From: Archilochus colubris
Lineage: Eukaryota > Chordata > Aves > Apodiformes > Trochilidae
NCBI GenBank assembly: GCA_023079485.1
Contig: CM041107.1
Span: forward strand, 5,600,657 to 5,664,656
Reading direction: 5' to 3'
Length of the DNA stretch: 64,000 bases
Under the pieces are notes generated by a model that did not search any database, was not told the DNA's origin, and saw nothing but the letters and a program-made list of their open reading frames with translations. The translations under genes were made by a program, and so were the position numbers. Positions 46,201-57,800 of this stretch are shown one piece after another (position 1 is the first letter of the stretch; each line of letters begins with the position of its first letter).

Positions 46201-46779
46201 GGGATAACTGTGGAGGCCTGAAGGAACATCTGAAAATAAAGAACTAATAGAAACTGGAGGTGCTACAAGTCCAGGTTGGCTTCTGAGAGATGCTCAGGGC
46301 TCTCAGCTCCTTGTCAGGCTGGGTTTTCAGATGATACCAACCCAGAATTGTTCTTTCCCCAAAGACAATGCAAATTTCCATCAGCTTAATCTGGCCTATG
46401 AGCAGGATGTGCTCAGCTCAGAGGAGGAGGAATTCAACCCTAGGGAGAGATGAGGCCTTGGAGAAGTGAAGGCAAAAGTCCAGAAGAGCTCCCCTGGCTG
46501 ATGGGGCTGTAGCTGCTGGATTAGGAGGGCTCAAGGAGCAGACAGCAAAAGGAATGCAAATTGCCTTTCCTTGCTTTCCAGGAACAAAGCAGGATGAGAA
46601 AAGAGGTTGGGCAAGGACTGAAGGAGGCAGCAGCTCCCTTGCCATCAGAAGAGGAGCTTGGCAGCTCAGCCCCAATGACAGGGAGAGCTCAAGATCAATG
46701 TGTGTCCCATCATGCTGCTGAATCTCAATGCAGAAAATGTGTGAAATATGAAGTGAAAGTTCAAGCAACTGAGTGAGCC
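43267..46779. other. Unique non-coding sequence
   Basis: No gene is seen over 3.5 kb. It holds a T19 run (43984-44002), a run of about ten G near 44509-44518 followed by GGGGAGG (a possible G-quadruplex former), and a C9-type run near 45353-45361 in a pyrimidine-rich stretch. Open frames are unrecognised. Confidence 0.5.
43984..44002. repeat. Poly(T) run, 19 bases
   Basis: A homopolymer of 19 T, preceded by a second run of eight T (43974-43981). No target-site duplication is seen, so it is taken as simple sequence. Confidence 0.88.
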
Positions 46780-46930
46780 TCCTGAATGTATGCTGGGCAA
46801 TAATTAGCTAATTAGCAGTCTTTTGCTTGGCTGCAGTGGAATTCATAATCAATTTCATATGGAATGTGCTGTAATGAACCCATAATGGGATTCTACACAC
46901 TGCCCATCACTTGTTAGGCTCAGATGAGCA
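46780..46930. promoter_or_regulatory. Candidate regulatory block with 14-bp homeodomain palindrome
   Basis: A perfect 14-bp palindrome TAATTAGCTAATTA occupies 46801-46814. It carries two inverted TAATTA cores, the classic layout for a homeodomain dimer site. Within 60 bp downstream lie CATAATCAATTTCATATGG and CTGTAATGAACCCATAATGG words. No transposon signature is seen, and the sequence style differs from the surrounding GC-richer DNA. A distal enhancer is the favoured but unproven reading. Confidence 0.3.
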
Positions 46931-48194
46931 TCCATGTGGAGTCACTCTGCTTTAAGAAGCAGGGACCAAATTTTCAGGCAGCAGAAACTGCCCAGGTTGG
47001 TTGGTGGAGAAATTACACCCCCTGCCCATCTGTAACGTGGTGGTGGTGGAAGAAGGAAGGAGAGGGGCTCTTTGACTTCCAGCAGCATTTTCTTGGTGCC
47101 AGGAGGACCCATCTCCCCTGTGAGCACTCAACTCCACCAGCTCAGGTCAGGTTTGGGGAGAAAGGGCTGAAGTTTGGGGGAGCAGTGTCCTGGCCTCATC
47201 CCAGGTGAGAGTGAGCAGCTGTGATTTCAGCATGAGGGTAACCATCCCCTTCAGTCCTGGGGTGAAAACCTCTGGGGAAAGCCAGGAGCCTCCAGAAGCA
47301 GCTGATACAAGGCAAAGGTGTGTGTCCTCCTGTCTACATTAATTGCCTCTTAATTCCCCCAGGGATTCCTTCTCTGAGGTCTGAATTTGCCTTGATGGAG
47401 ACTTTGCAGTAGCAGGAGGTGTGACACCCAGCTAAGAGGATATTTAAGCTTTTTCTTGTTAATATTTTGCAATGTGTTTTTTCTAGCCCCATCTCACCCT
47501 GCTGATGTTTCAGCTATGACAACACAAAAGTTGGGGGGCTGCAGTGAAAACAACCAGTGCAACAATCTGATTGAAATCCAGAATCAGAAGAGGGAACAAG
47601 AACAACCAGGAACACTTTGCTTTTTCCTTTTGGTTTTTGCTTTTGGTTGTTTTTTCTTTTTAAATCTGCACTATTTCAGCAATCTGGTCCATGGGCAAAC
47701 CTCTAGATAATTCCAGTGGCACAAGTGAGCAAGGCTGAGGCCTGGGAGTGTCAACTTTTGCCTAGGAATGACAGTTTTCCCACATGTTCTGCTGCTGAGG
47801 ACACTCTCAGCCTTTGCCAGCACCTCTCAATGTCTGTATCTCTGTACATTACTCTGCCTGCCAGCACCCATCAGTGTTTCCTTATAAATCAAAAAGACAC
47901 GAATCAAAATACACCACCCCACTGTAATATTCATGAATAGCAAATAAATCTATCTATCTTTCCACCTCACCTTGCTCATTCCTGTGGCACCCAAGCACCA
48001 GTGGCAATGCCATTGGTTGTTTCTGTTGCCTCCTATCAGCCTCTGGCTTTTTAAGCAATGCCTTTGGGAACCTTGCTACTGCTGCAGCCATCTGATTAAT
48101 TAAAAATAACAAACAAAAGAGGTAACTTAGTTCAGAGATACAACAGCTCTAGCAGCAGACTTGTATTATTTGTCTTTTTTTTTTTTTTTTTTTA
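46931..48194. other. Unique non-coding sequence
   Basis: No gene is seen. A short TCTATCTATCT patch lies near 47949. A T19 run (48175-48193) ends the interval, directly before the palindromic block. Confidence 0.5.
48175..48193. repeat. Poly(T) run, 19 bases
   Basis: A homopolymer of 19 T immediately upstream of the inverted-repeat block at 48213. If that block were a transposon copy in minus orientation this could be its tail, but no target-site duplication supports this. Confidence 0.88.
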
Positions 48195-48420
48195 ATGTAG
48201 TTCTTACAGCAACCTTTCATTTCCACATTAATGTGGCAGGATAACTTCCTTTTGCTGGCATGCCACTGGGACCAGCATAATTAATGCATCTAATGTGGAA
48301 ATTTAAGGTTCATTAGGTTTGGAATTTAGGCAGGTTTTTAATCAAGCATGTTAGAGCAAATCATTAAAAACCTGAACACATTTTGTAAAACAGCACAGTG
48401 CTGTTTAGCCCTAAGTTCAG
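48195..48420. promoter_or_regulatory. Candidate regulatory or structured block with nested inverted repeats
   Basis: Two 18-bp arms at 48213-48230 and 48291-48308 are inverted copies with two mismatches and a 60-bp loop; the core ATTTCCACATTA / TAATGTGGAAAT is exact over 12 bp. The left arm also forms a perfect 14-bp palindrome CCACATTAATGTGG (48223-48236). Inside the loop is a perfect palindrome TGGCATGCCA (48256-48265), flanked by a TGCTGG/CCAGCA inverted pair (48253-48258, 48272-48277). CATAATTAATGCATC and CATTAGGTTTGG words follow. This could be an enhancer with paired homeodomain and NFI-like half sites, a miniature inverted-repeat element, or a hairpin RNA. The sequence alone does not decide. 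Confidence 0.35.
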
Positions 48421-51400
48421 TTGGGGCAGAGTAGGTGGGTCTGAGAAACACTTGGCACCTTAGAGACCTCGTGTCAGATAATGTAGGACAACAGCAGCCA
48501 ACACAAACTGATCTTTGGCAGGGAAGAGGAGCTGGGAAAGGGTCGATTTTCCTAATAACAGTGGCAATTAAGAGGACAGTTGAGTTAAAGTCAATTGTAG
48601 TCCCAGTGCTATCCTCTCCCTGCCATTAACTTGTCACTCATCTGAGGAGAAACAGGTTCTGTATGGGGTCAGGCTGTCAGATACTGTTAATTATTATCTA
48701 ACCAAGAGCCATGTCAGCTCAGGTGCATGCTCTGAGAGATGCTCTGCATCCCCAAACAGCATCCTCCCAGCCAGGAGTTTCCAATCCAAGCAAACCAGAG
48801 AGGCTGAGCAGGGCTTGGTGTCCCTTGGGAATGAAGCACAGAGCAGGTTCAGGGAATGGTCAGACACAACATGATGCCCTCAGCCAGGCCAGGGTCCTCA
48901 AATAAAAATGCCCAAAATTCCAAAGAAAACTGCTTTAGAACACCTGTGACAGGATCCAAACCAGGACAGCAGTAACAGCAAAGACACAAACTGCAGCTGT
49001 GAGGAATTCTGTCTCCCTAAAAGCCACAGGCATTGGTAAATCCTTTAGCTGAGTCCTTGATAAAACAAACTTCCATAAACCTCCTGATCCCAATCACCTC
49101 CTTGCTCTGTTCCCTCGAATGTTTTACTTCAGCTTCCAAGGTTTTTTTTTCCTTCTTTTCTGGTCCTCCTTTTTCTTTAAACAAACAAAAAAAAGCACTT
49201 GACAAGCAGGGATTCCCAAGCTCTGTGTCCTCAGAACAAACATGCACGAGAACCACCTGCCTGAAAATACAGGTTAAGAGAGCTCAGCACCAAATCTTCA
49301 CCCCCTTTAGTTCATCCTCCTGCAGGAATGAAGAGGTTAGAAACTGCTCACTGATGTTAAGTCTGGAGCTGGATTCTGTGTCCCTACCATCCCATGGCAG
49401 GGTTTCACCTCTTTTGCACCCCACTTACTACCCCCAGTTTTTCAGGGCTAGCACTGAATCTGAAACTCTCCAGATTTGGAAGAGTCAAGAAAGATCCTGG
49501 CTTTTTCCCCTCTCATTGCCACATCTCTCCACACAACTCCCCAGTTCAGTCCCTTTAGAATCTTTTAGTTAGCTCCTCTACTTAAACAAATATAGACTGA
49601 GCATTATTTTCCTGCAGGGGTTATGAAATGCTTTATAAAATAGGAATTGTCATGTACAATGGCATATGTCTTATGCAATTCAAGTGCTTTTCCCCCTCCT
49701 GGGCATAATTACTGGAAAGAATGAAAAAAGGTTCCTCGAAACCATGAAACCATTTACATCCCAAGTCCCTCCTGGTGCAAATGAAAGCAATTTTATTACT
49801 GTTTCAGTTCTGATCAACACAAAGCAAATCAAGACAACAGCCAGCAAAAGCTTTGCTCATCTATGAGATGATTCCAGAGTGACAACTACTTTGCTAATGA
49901 GCCCCTGTGTGGAAGGAAGGAAGGAATTCTGGTTGACCATCAAAGTCCTGGCAGAGGAACAAGCCCAGTGCACATCTCACAAACCTGACTCCAATCTCCT
50001 GCCCCTCTTTTCCTTCTGAGTAGCACTGAGTTGCAAAGGGCTCATCTGAGTTCATTCCTCCTGATTATTTCAGATCACCATGGGGCTGCAAGCACAAAAT
50101 CTGGCAAGCAAAACCTGCAGTAATTTACTTAAGCCTGGGCATGATCCTAAATGGAGAAACAATCCAGTAGTTTCCTATTAATCCTGCCAGCTCTGAAACA
50201 AGGAACACTGAGCTGAAGGCCCTTCCAGGACAAGTTAATAGCTTTGGGAGACTTAGAGCAAGGACAGATGTCCTTTCATCTAACATCACAGGCAGTGTGT
50301 GATTTGATGTGTGATGCAGTTCTGGGTGCTGGTTTGACAGTCAGAGGACCAATCTGACACCAATATAGAAAAACCCTGCCAAAAGGCATTTGTTGTTCAT
50401 TATTTTGCCCTAAGCTTGGTCATTTCACTGCTCAGTGTCACCAAGGGCAGGAAAAGTGGAAGGACCAAGGTGAGGGAGGGCAAAATCTGCAGCTGCTTTC
50501 AAAGGCTGCAGCTGGGATGCAGACTGAGGTTCATAAAAGCTGAATTAATGTGGGCTGAGCCAGGCTGGGATCTGGTCTCACCCTCTTAGTGCCACCTTAC
50601 CCAAGCAGTGCTGATCACAGACATTCCCTTTTGGCACCACAGGCCACATCTGCCACCACGAACTTGTGCTGGGACACCTCTGGGTTACAAAGGTTCATGG
50701 TTTCCTCTCTTCAGGGTTTTGATCTGCTCTGCAGCTGTGGCAAGAGCAGCGTGAGGACAGGAGGTGACTAAAAGAGCAGGTCCCCCAAGGGACCACCAAA
50801 GCAATTTCCAAAAGAAAATGTGGATTTCAACCTTCAAAATAATTGTCTTTTCATATTGCCAGCCACATTTATTTAACTCCCCTTACACCTGTTTCATTGG
50901 TGACTCCAAACTGATTTGATTTTGATGCTGCCTAATAAGAAGCAAACATATCCAGAAATCTTGAAAGCTGCTGTTTTACACGTCTGGCATCCTCGTGTCA
51001 TCACAAGTGTCCTGAGAATGAGAACTGAATTCTGCAAATGGCCAAAAACCTCCTCCTGCCAAACCCAACGTGCAGATCCCAACATGAAGATCTTGAGGGT
51101 CCAAACGAGGTGATCACCAAGTGCTCAGCTCTCCTGGCACCCGTGAAAGGAGTTAAAATGTTCCCATGTGGCTCCCAGGAGATTGTGTGAAGTGAGGAGC
51201 CCAGAGAAAGGAATAAATCTCTGTGAAAAGTGCTGCCATTTGTCATGATCCTCCTCTTGTCTCCACCTTGCCTTCAGCAGCACAGCCATTGATAAACCAT
51301 CTTTCCAGGATGCTCCAGTCCTTTAATTTGCTTGGTGCCAGCAGTAAATTTGAGCTCTTTGGGCCTCTCCAAGTGCTTGACTCTGTTAACCCAAAACCTG

Positions 51401-51749
51401 AGGAGATCTGTGGAACAAGCTGTCCTTACATCAATACTTTACTTCTCACTTCCTTCAGTAATACTCCTCCTTTTTTTTTTTTTTTTTTTGCAAAACTCTT
51501 TAGTCACTTAAAACTCAGAATCATTTTTCCCTTCTTATTCACTTTAACCTCTTCAATCTACTTCTGTAAAGCAGGTCATAACTCAGGAAGTTTTGTATCT
51601 CCTCCCTGTGAAGCTGTGATTGTATTTACAACCCAGTGGGTCAAAAATCACAGCTTAAAATGCTGGGTTTTGGAGGTGACTCACTGGGTCTGGAGAACCT
51701 GACAGCCACCACCATTTGCTGGAAGCAATGGTGAGATTCAGGCTGAGGT
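48421..51749. other. Unique non-coding sequence
   Basis: No gene is seen over 3.3 kb. A 179-codon open frame from 49033 depends on a TTG start and has no ATG in its first half, so I do not call it. A T19 run lies at 51471-51489. A GGAAGGAAGGAAGG patch lies near 49913. Confidence 0.5.
51471..51489. repeat. Poly(T) run, 19 bases
   Basis: A homopolymer of 19 T after a pyrimidine-rich lead (ATACTCCTCC). It could resemble a splice polypyrimidine tract but is followed by GCAAAAC, not by an exon I can recognise. Confidence 0.88.
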
Positions 51750-51892
51750 TTTCCAAGCTGATGGAGAGGACAGGACATCCAGAAGGGATGTCCCAGGGCA
51801 CCTGTGCCATGGTCTGGTAACCACAGTGGTACTGGATTAAGAGTTGGACTTGAGGATCTCAGAGGTCCTTTCCAACCCAGATGATTCTGTGA
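51750..51892 (+). mobile_element. CR1 LINE fragment, 3' end
   Basis: A short plus-strand CR1 3' end with 'GACATCCAGAAGGGATG', 'CTGTGCCATGGTCTGGTAAC', 'GGATTAAGAGTTGGACTTG', 'AGGATCTCAGAGGTCCTTTC' and 'CCAACCCAGATGATTCTGTG', ending at the terminal repeat. The 'TGCCATGG(T/G)CTGG' and 'ATCTCAGAGG' wording links it to the copy at 1148-1438 rather than to those at 23012 and 34021. The 5' edge is approximate. Confidence 0.9.
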
Positions 51893-53975
51893 AACACAGA
51901 GAGACTCAAGGACATGAGGAAATAGATGGAGGAGGGAAGAGACCCAACAGGGTTTTCCTCCTGGTATCAGAAGGCATTTGTTAGAGTTTCAAGTAAGACT
52001 GAGGAGCAGAAGTTCCAGAAACTTTCCCTGCAAATTGTTCCCCTATGTTTTGTATAGAGAAGTTTTACATAAAATCGTACTCGAGCTACAGGATTTTGAC
52101 AAACAGAAGCTCCCAGTGAGAGGAATTACAGCTGCAGCTGGTTCAGATCATTTTCATAACATGTTGTTAGAGCTGAGGGTCCAGCCCTGGATACTGTGGG
52201 GAAGGCAAGAAAACAAGAAAGGAAGGAAAGAAAACAAGTTTCCAGTAGCTAAAGAAACCCAGAAAATGCATAATGAAGAACCATCCTCAGCTTAAAAAAG
52301 GGAAAAAAACTGCTGCCTTGTAACCCAGTGATCTGCTCCCAAAGAGTGAAGGACAAGACATCCAGACTCATCTTCTCATCTAAGATTTCTATAGGAATTG
52401 CTGCCTGTTTTCTGCAGACCCCCCAGAACTCAGCTCCCTCTTCTCACAACCTCTCCCTGATTCTGGAGCAGAGCTCTGGGCTGCAGAGTCCGGATTTGGG
52501 ATGTGCCAGGTGAATGCATTCAGATGGGGTCATTGCCACCTGACAATTCCTGCCTGAGCTGGGCTGTTTGGGTTTATTTCTGCTCTGCTTGGCAGTTTTG
52601 TTCCTCTTCCAAACGTCCTCAGGTCTGCTGGTCCAGTGTAGATTTAAATGAAAGAGATTTTACATTATCAAAGTCCTGCAGATCAATCAATTTCCCTCCA
52701 TGGTGATTTGTGGCTGTTCTATAGATACACCCATCTGACAAAGACTGTGGGGTTAACTACATATTTTGATAAGATTACATCCTGCTTTTGGTGGAGTGGT
52801 CTCGACCATCCTCAGGTTCAGAGCACAAATCATTCTTTTCAATTTCTTTGTCATTTTTTAGCTTGATGTCTGAAGAGTTCTGCTGGCCCCTGCAAACTTG
52901 CCATTACAGCAGGCTGCCCATGAATCTATTCAATGACTCTGTGCATCCAGTGAATTATCCTGACACTTTTCCCCCCTCTTGCTTCAGATGATTGGCACTG
53001 CAGTGAGATATTTTGGAAATGCACACAAGTGGAGCTGATTTGCAGGCTTTGCTGGAAAATCTACATCTTCTTAAGAGTTAGAATTTTGATTTTATTTTTT
53101 AGCATCTCAACTGACGTGGGAGATTTCTTCTGAAGAACTCTGATTTGAAACACAGGTTAAGTGAGAGCAGACACCTACTAAACACTGGAAGAACAGCCTC
53201 TGTAGGTGAGTTATTGGATGAAGAATAAGAAAAGGTCAGATTAATGCTGGGCTCTGCAGTCAGTGAAACTGGTCCCTTGAAGGCTGAACCATTAAAGGCC
53301 CTTTAGCATATGGGGATATTAAATTATTTCACAAACTTGCCCTACACTTGAATGCACTACATGGCCTGCCTCTTACAAAACTGAGTGGAAAAAGAAACTT
53401 TTAGCTGACTTTTTAGCTGAGATTGGCTGAGACCACCAGCTCAGCTGGCACAGAAACCCTCAGCAGGCTGCCTGATGCCCAGAAACCCTCCCCAAAACAC
53501 CATGTTCATACCCAGCCCAGCACCCAGGACACATCCAGCTCAGGGAGCTGAGCTGTGCTGCTTCCCTGCAGGATTTCCCACCTGAAAGTGGGAACATTGC
53601 TTTAATCATTTCATATATGAGCACACAGAAAGCTGCCAGGGCTGAGAGTACACCAGGATCTCTAGAAGAGCAGCTCTACAGCAGTAGCATCCTATCTGTA
53701 CTTGCTTCCAAACCAGGTATTGTCTCCCATTAATCTCTTGCTTCACTCTTACCCCTTCTTTTCCAAGGGACATGAGCAGGATGCCTCCCATCAGCTGTCT
53801 GAATGCTGGGACCTGTACTTTAGGGAGGTTCTGTGGGCTCCTTCTGTCCCCAGCCCAGGGAGCAGCATTCCAGGAGGATAAATCCTTCCCACCTAACATG
53901 TGAACCATCCTCTCTTTCTACTGACTACAGATGGTGCTGAGGTTATTCCCCTGGACAACACACCTAATATTTAAA

Positions 53976-54031
53976 GAATAATAAAATATAATAATATATA
54001 TTATAATATATATAATAAAATAAAGAATAAA
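53976..54031. repeat. AT-rich low-complexity patch
   Basis: About 55 bp almost wholly A and T, with a perfect 14-bp palindrome ATAATATATATTAT at 53991-54004 and further TATAATA words. It could extrude a small cruciform or melt easily. It is best read as decayed AT microsatellite. Confidence 0.85.
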
Positions 54032-54176
54032 AGCTGAGTAAGAAATGTCCTGCTCTGGCTCTGGGCTGCTGAATATTGCCATCCCATGACACAGCTCACT
54101 GCCTGTCCTGGGAGCACTTACTGTATTCCCATTACCCAAATGTTTAAACAGAGAAAATCATTCTTCTTGCCCCCTC

Positions 54177-54194
54177 TTTTTTTTTTTTTTTTTT
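54177..54194. repeat. Poly(T) run, 18 bases
   Basis: A homopolymer of 18 T after CCCCCTC. No retrocopy or target-site duplication is visible next to it. Confidence 0.88.
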
Positions 54195-54729
54195 CACACC
54201 CTGTCAGTGCAATCTTAAGCTGCTTTAGTAGTTATTCTAGTTGTTATTTAGTAGTATTCTAGTAGTAATTCTTGCTGCACATGATCCATGATCCTATCAC
54301 CTGACTTGTACTTCAGAGGAAAGAGCAATATACACAAGGTTTCCTATCCTGACAAACTAATACTTAGCAGAATAAATCATGACATTGTCCTGATGCCTCC
54401 TGGCCAGACACATCTTCCCTACAGTGTCTCCTGCAGTGATTAAATGTGGAAAGGGATCATTTCAGTTCTCTCCTTCCTATCTTAACTCCTTTCTTTACTC
54501 AGTGCTAGGTCCAGATCCACTTCTCATCAGAAGGTGTCTTCCCATAAGGAAGTATCCCCTGGAAGTGCCTTTTTCTTAAGAAAAATAAAGTGTAATGTCC
54601 ACCCCAAGACCTCCACTCCACCCTGGAGCCCTGCTGGGCACAGACCTGTGTCACACTCATGCTGCCACCCTGATCTGGGGACAATATCTTCAATTTTACT
54701 CCAGGGGACAGAGGAATTGGGTAAGAGCA

Positions 54730-54870
54730 AACCGACTTTGACAGTTGGTGTTCTTAATTAATTTGCATCCAATTAGGATTAATTAATCGCTGACTAAGGT
54801 ATCAACGCATGTAATTACGTACCAAAATAAATAATCTTACACACTAAATGAGGTGGCTGGCAACAAAGTG
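54730..54870. promoter_or_regulatory. Candidate enhancer block: octamer plus homeodomain palindrome
   Basis: Within 70 bp lie TTCTTAATTA (54751-54760), a perfect inverted octamer ATTTGCAT (54761-54768), CAATTAGG (54770-54777), a perfect 12-bp palindrome GATTAATTAATC (54777-54788) and GTAATTACGT (54811-54820), whose first eight bases are also palindromic. CpGs at 54788, 54806 and 54818 are kept in an otherwise CpG-poor, AT-rich setting. A POU plus homeodomain cluster of this density is what conserved developmental enhancers look like. The inference rests on motifs only. Confidence 0.35.
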
Positions 54871-57800
54871 ATGAGACACCAGTGCTCCACACAGCCTGGC
54901 TTCCCACAGAGCCCAGGTTAAGGCAAAGCAGGAAAACCCAGTTGCAGATGGGCTGATTCTCCCCTCCCCAGCACACCCCTACAACACCTTACGAGTTGTA
55001 TCCACCACCTGTCTGCCCATCCTACTTCCTTCTCCCCAGAGAGGGAATGTGCTGAAGGCCAGGACCAAATCCTTCCACTTGAGCATCCATCCATGCAGAC
55101 TGCAACCCCACTGCACCCCAATTAACCCCCAGTGCTCCACCAGCACCCCCACCCTTCTCTTCCTACAGACACAAGATGATGGGGTTGACAGATAAGCACA
55201 GGTCAAGTGGCACTGCCCTGAGCCACCTCCTGAAGGCACAGTGGGACACATCCCCAAGTTTTGGGACCTCCTCATCTGGTCCTACAACTCTTTGTTGCCA
55301 GCATTAATTGAGCCCCTAATGTCTGATGAGATTATCAGGCTGGGATTGCAAGTTTGGAGGGGATCAGGGAGTGTTAAGCTGAGCATCAGGTCTGGTGACA
55401 ACTCCCTGCCCCAATCAAAGCTGATTCTGGCAGAACTGATTTTTTTTCTCCTTGTTCTTTTGAGAGGTGTGGAGTTTTTCCCCACTGCAGTCAAAGGCAG
55501 ATTCTAGGTAAAAATACTCACACTGAGCCAGGGGAGTTAACCCTTGTTGTTTGTGGGTTGGTTGTTGGTTTTTTTTTTAATGTGGCAACAAAGATGTAAC
55601 TAGAATTTAACATCCTGGAGACATAGGAGAGAGGGAAACCCAGTCCCACAGAGCTAGCTGAGATAATGTGGTATCAGCCCAAGGTGTCAGGAGAACCCAA
55701 TGCAGTGGCAGCAGGCATGCAGATGGGACAAGGGAAATAACTGGGAAAATCCTCCTTCTCTGAGGAGGAAAGCATGAAAGGAAACACCATCTCAGGGTGG
55801 TTTCCCTGTCTAGCTTCAGCTCTTTGCTCTCCAGTTCACTGGTAGATGCACATTGTTCAACTGAGCAAATTCAGTCTGACACTCCCAGAGAAGTCATTCA
55901 TGAAAAATTGGGAGATTTTTGTCAGGTTGTATAAATGAATCAGCCAAAGTGACACTGTGTAGGAGACAGAACCATCTGAAGAAGAACAAAATAACCTCTT
56001 TCTTACAAGGTCTAGATTTCACCTTAAATTCAAATGCCAATTGGAAGTGGCATTGAGGGTAATGGACTTTGTGAGATGTTAAATGAAAAAGCACAGGCAG
56101 GATAAATAATCTGAAAGTGCCTGGACTGTCAATACAGCAGCAGTAAAAGCCAAGAGCTGTGAGATGCAGCAGGACAGGACTGGGTGCAGAGCACTCAAAG
56201 GGTTCTTTTTAATGTTCCAAAAATGCAAAACTGAGTAATACTTCGGTGTCTGCTAAAAGATGACCCCAGCTGAATTTATGTTACAGTACTGGGAAGCTGA
56301 AACTGATCAGGTTTGACACAGCCAGAGTGTTTTGCTGTGGCTGTTGGCTACACAACCAGTTGCCTGAGTGCTGCTGGACAGGAGGGGGGGATCTGATTTT
56401 TGGAGAAACTGAGTGGGACACAGCCCTCACCCTGAGAGGATCTGGAGGAAGAATACTCTTGGGGTTTATTCCCTCCTTTCTTGCAAGGATGGAGTCCAAT
56501 TAGCTGGCCAAAGACTGAACCTCTCCAGCTTCTGAGTCCCAGCAGCTCTGTGGGTTTACAGTGCTGGAAACATAAGATGCCAAGAGCAAACAGCACCCAC
56601 CTTGTGTGATGCTATCCTGGGAGCTGGGAAACCAGCTCTTCCTGGTTTTTTTCCATCCAACCACACTATTCCCAGGTTCCCCTAGAGGTACCACAGCCCA
56701 CGAGATGTGTGGCAGGAACTCAGTTTGCTTTCCAGGGACAGGATGAGTTCAAAGCTCTGCTCTGCCCCTCCAAAACTCAAACAGCTCCAACCCTACTCGT
56801 GCATTTTGCTCAGCAGGGAGTTTCACTGTGCAGGAATAACGCCCAGTCTGAATGCATAACCTGCTTTTTTTTCTATGAGATTACAATTCCGTGAAAGGGG
56901 GGAAATAGAGCTTGAAAATAGATTTATTTCTAAGCATTCTGAAGAGCTCTGCTGTAGATAGGAGGCATCTGCGTGGGTCTGGCTCTCCTGATGGTACTCG
57001 GTGACCATCAAATCTCCCTGCTATCAGCTCCACACCTCCCTAATGCTTGTTTAAACAGATCTAAAATTACTTGTAGCTCTCATAAAGAAGAGGATGTCAT
57101 CCCTGTTCCACCTGGGTAAATAAGCACTTGAAGCAGAGGAGAAGGGAGTGCACTGAGCTCCCCTGTAGCTCTGCCTGCATTAACCACAGAGAGTGCCTGA
57201 GCACATTTTTTATTCTGCTTCAGCTGCTGCTTTACCTTTGTTTAGCTTCATTTCCTTCTTTCACTGCCTGGGTGCCTTATGTTTTGTCTGCATTCACTCA
57301 GTCAGCATCCCTGCTTGGTTTGGGCAATTTAGGTTCAGAAACTCTCCGGAGTGACTGCTGTGACAAGGCCCTTGCTATTTCATTTGCTTCCTGATTTGTA
57401 GGTTTGAGCATCACTGCTGCAAGCTGCATCATGGCTTTCCAGGCCACATTTCCAAAACTATCCAGGTACCCAAAGGAAGCAGAGGAAGCAGAGGGCTTCC
57501 CAGAAATGCAGCTGAATGCTGCCACCCCAAGGCTGAAGAGATTCCTGGTCCCGAAGAGACTCAGTGCTCCAACAGGGAGGAAAAATGGTGAAAAGATGCA
57601 AAAATGTCACTCAACCCTCCTCCCACTGACAGGACATGCCCAGAAAAACTTCCCTGCCAGATCCCAGGGAATATGGCAGAGGCAAGTCCAGCCTGAGGAG
57701 CTCCCACAGATTCAGCATCTTGGCCTTGGCAGGGAGGGAACTTTGAAGGTTTGAGGAATTATTCCTTCTTGATTTCCCTTCTTCATGTGGCAGCCAAGTG

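Larger units (their letters stand above)
51893..54729. other. Unique non-coding sequence with AT-rich patch
   Basis: No gene is seen. The AT-rich patch at 53976-54031 and a T18 run at 54177-54194 are listed separately. A quasi-repetitive TTTAGTAGTTATTCTAG stretch lies at about 54224-54270. Confidence 0.5.

Noticed and set aside
49033..49572. 179-codon plus-strand frame
   Set aside because: It begins with TTG, has no ATG until well past its midpoint, and resembles no known protein.
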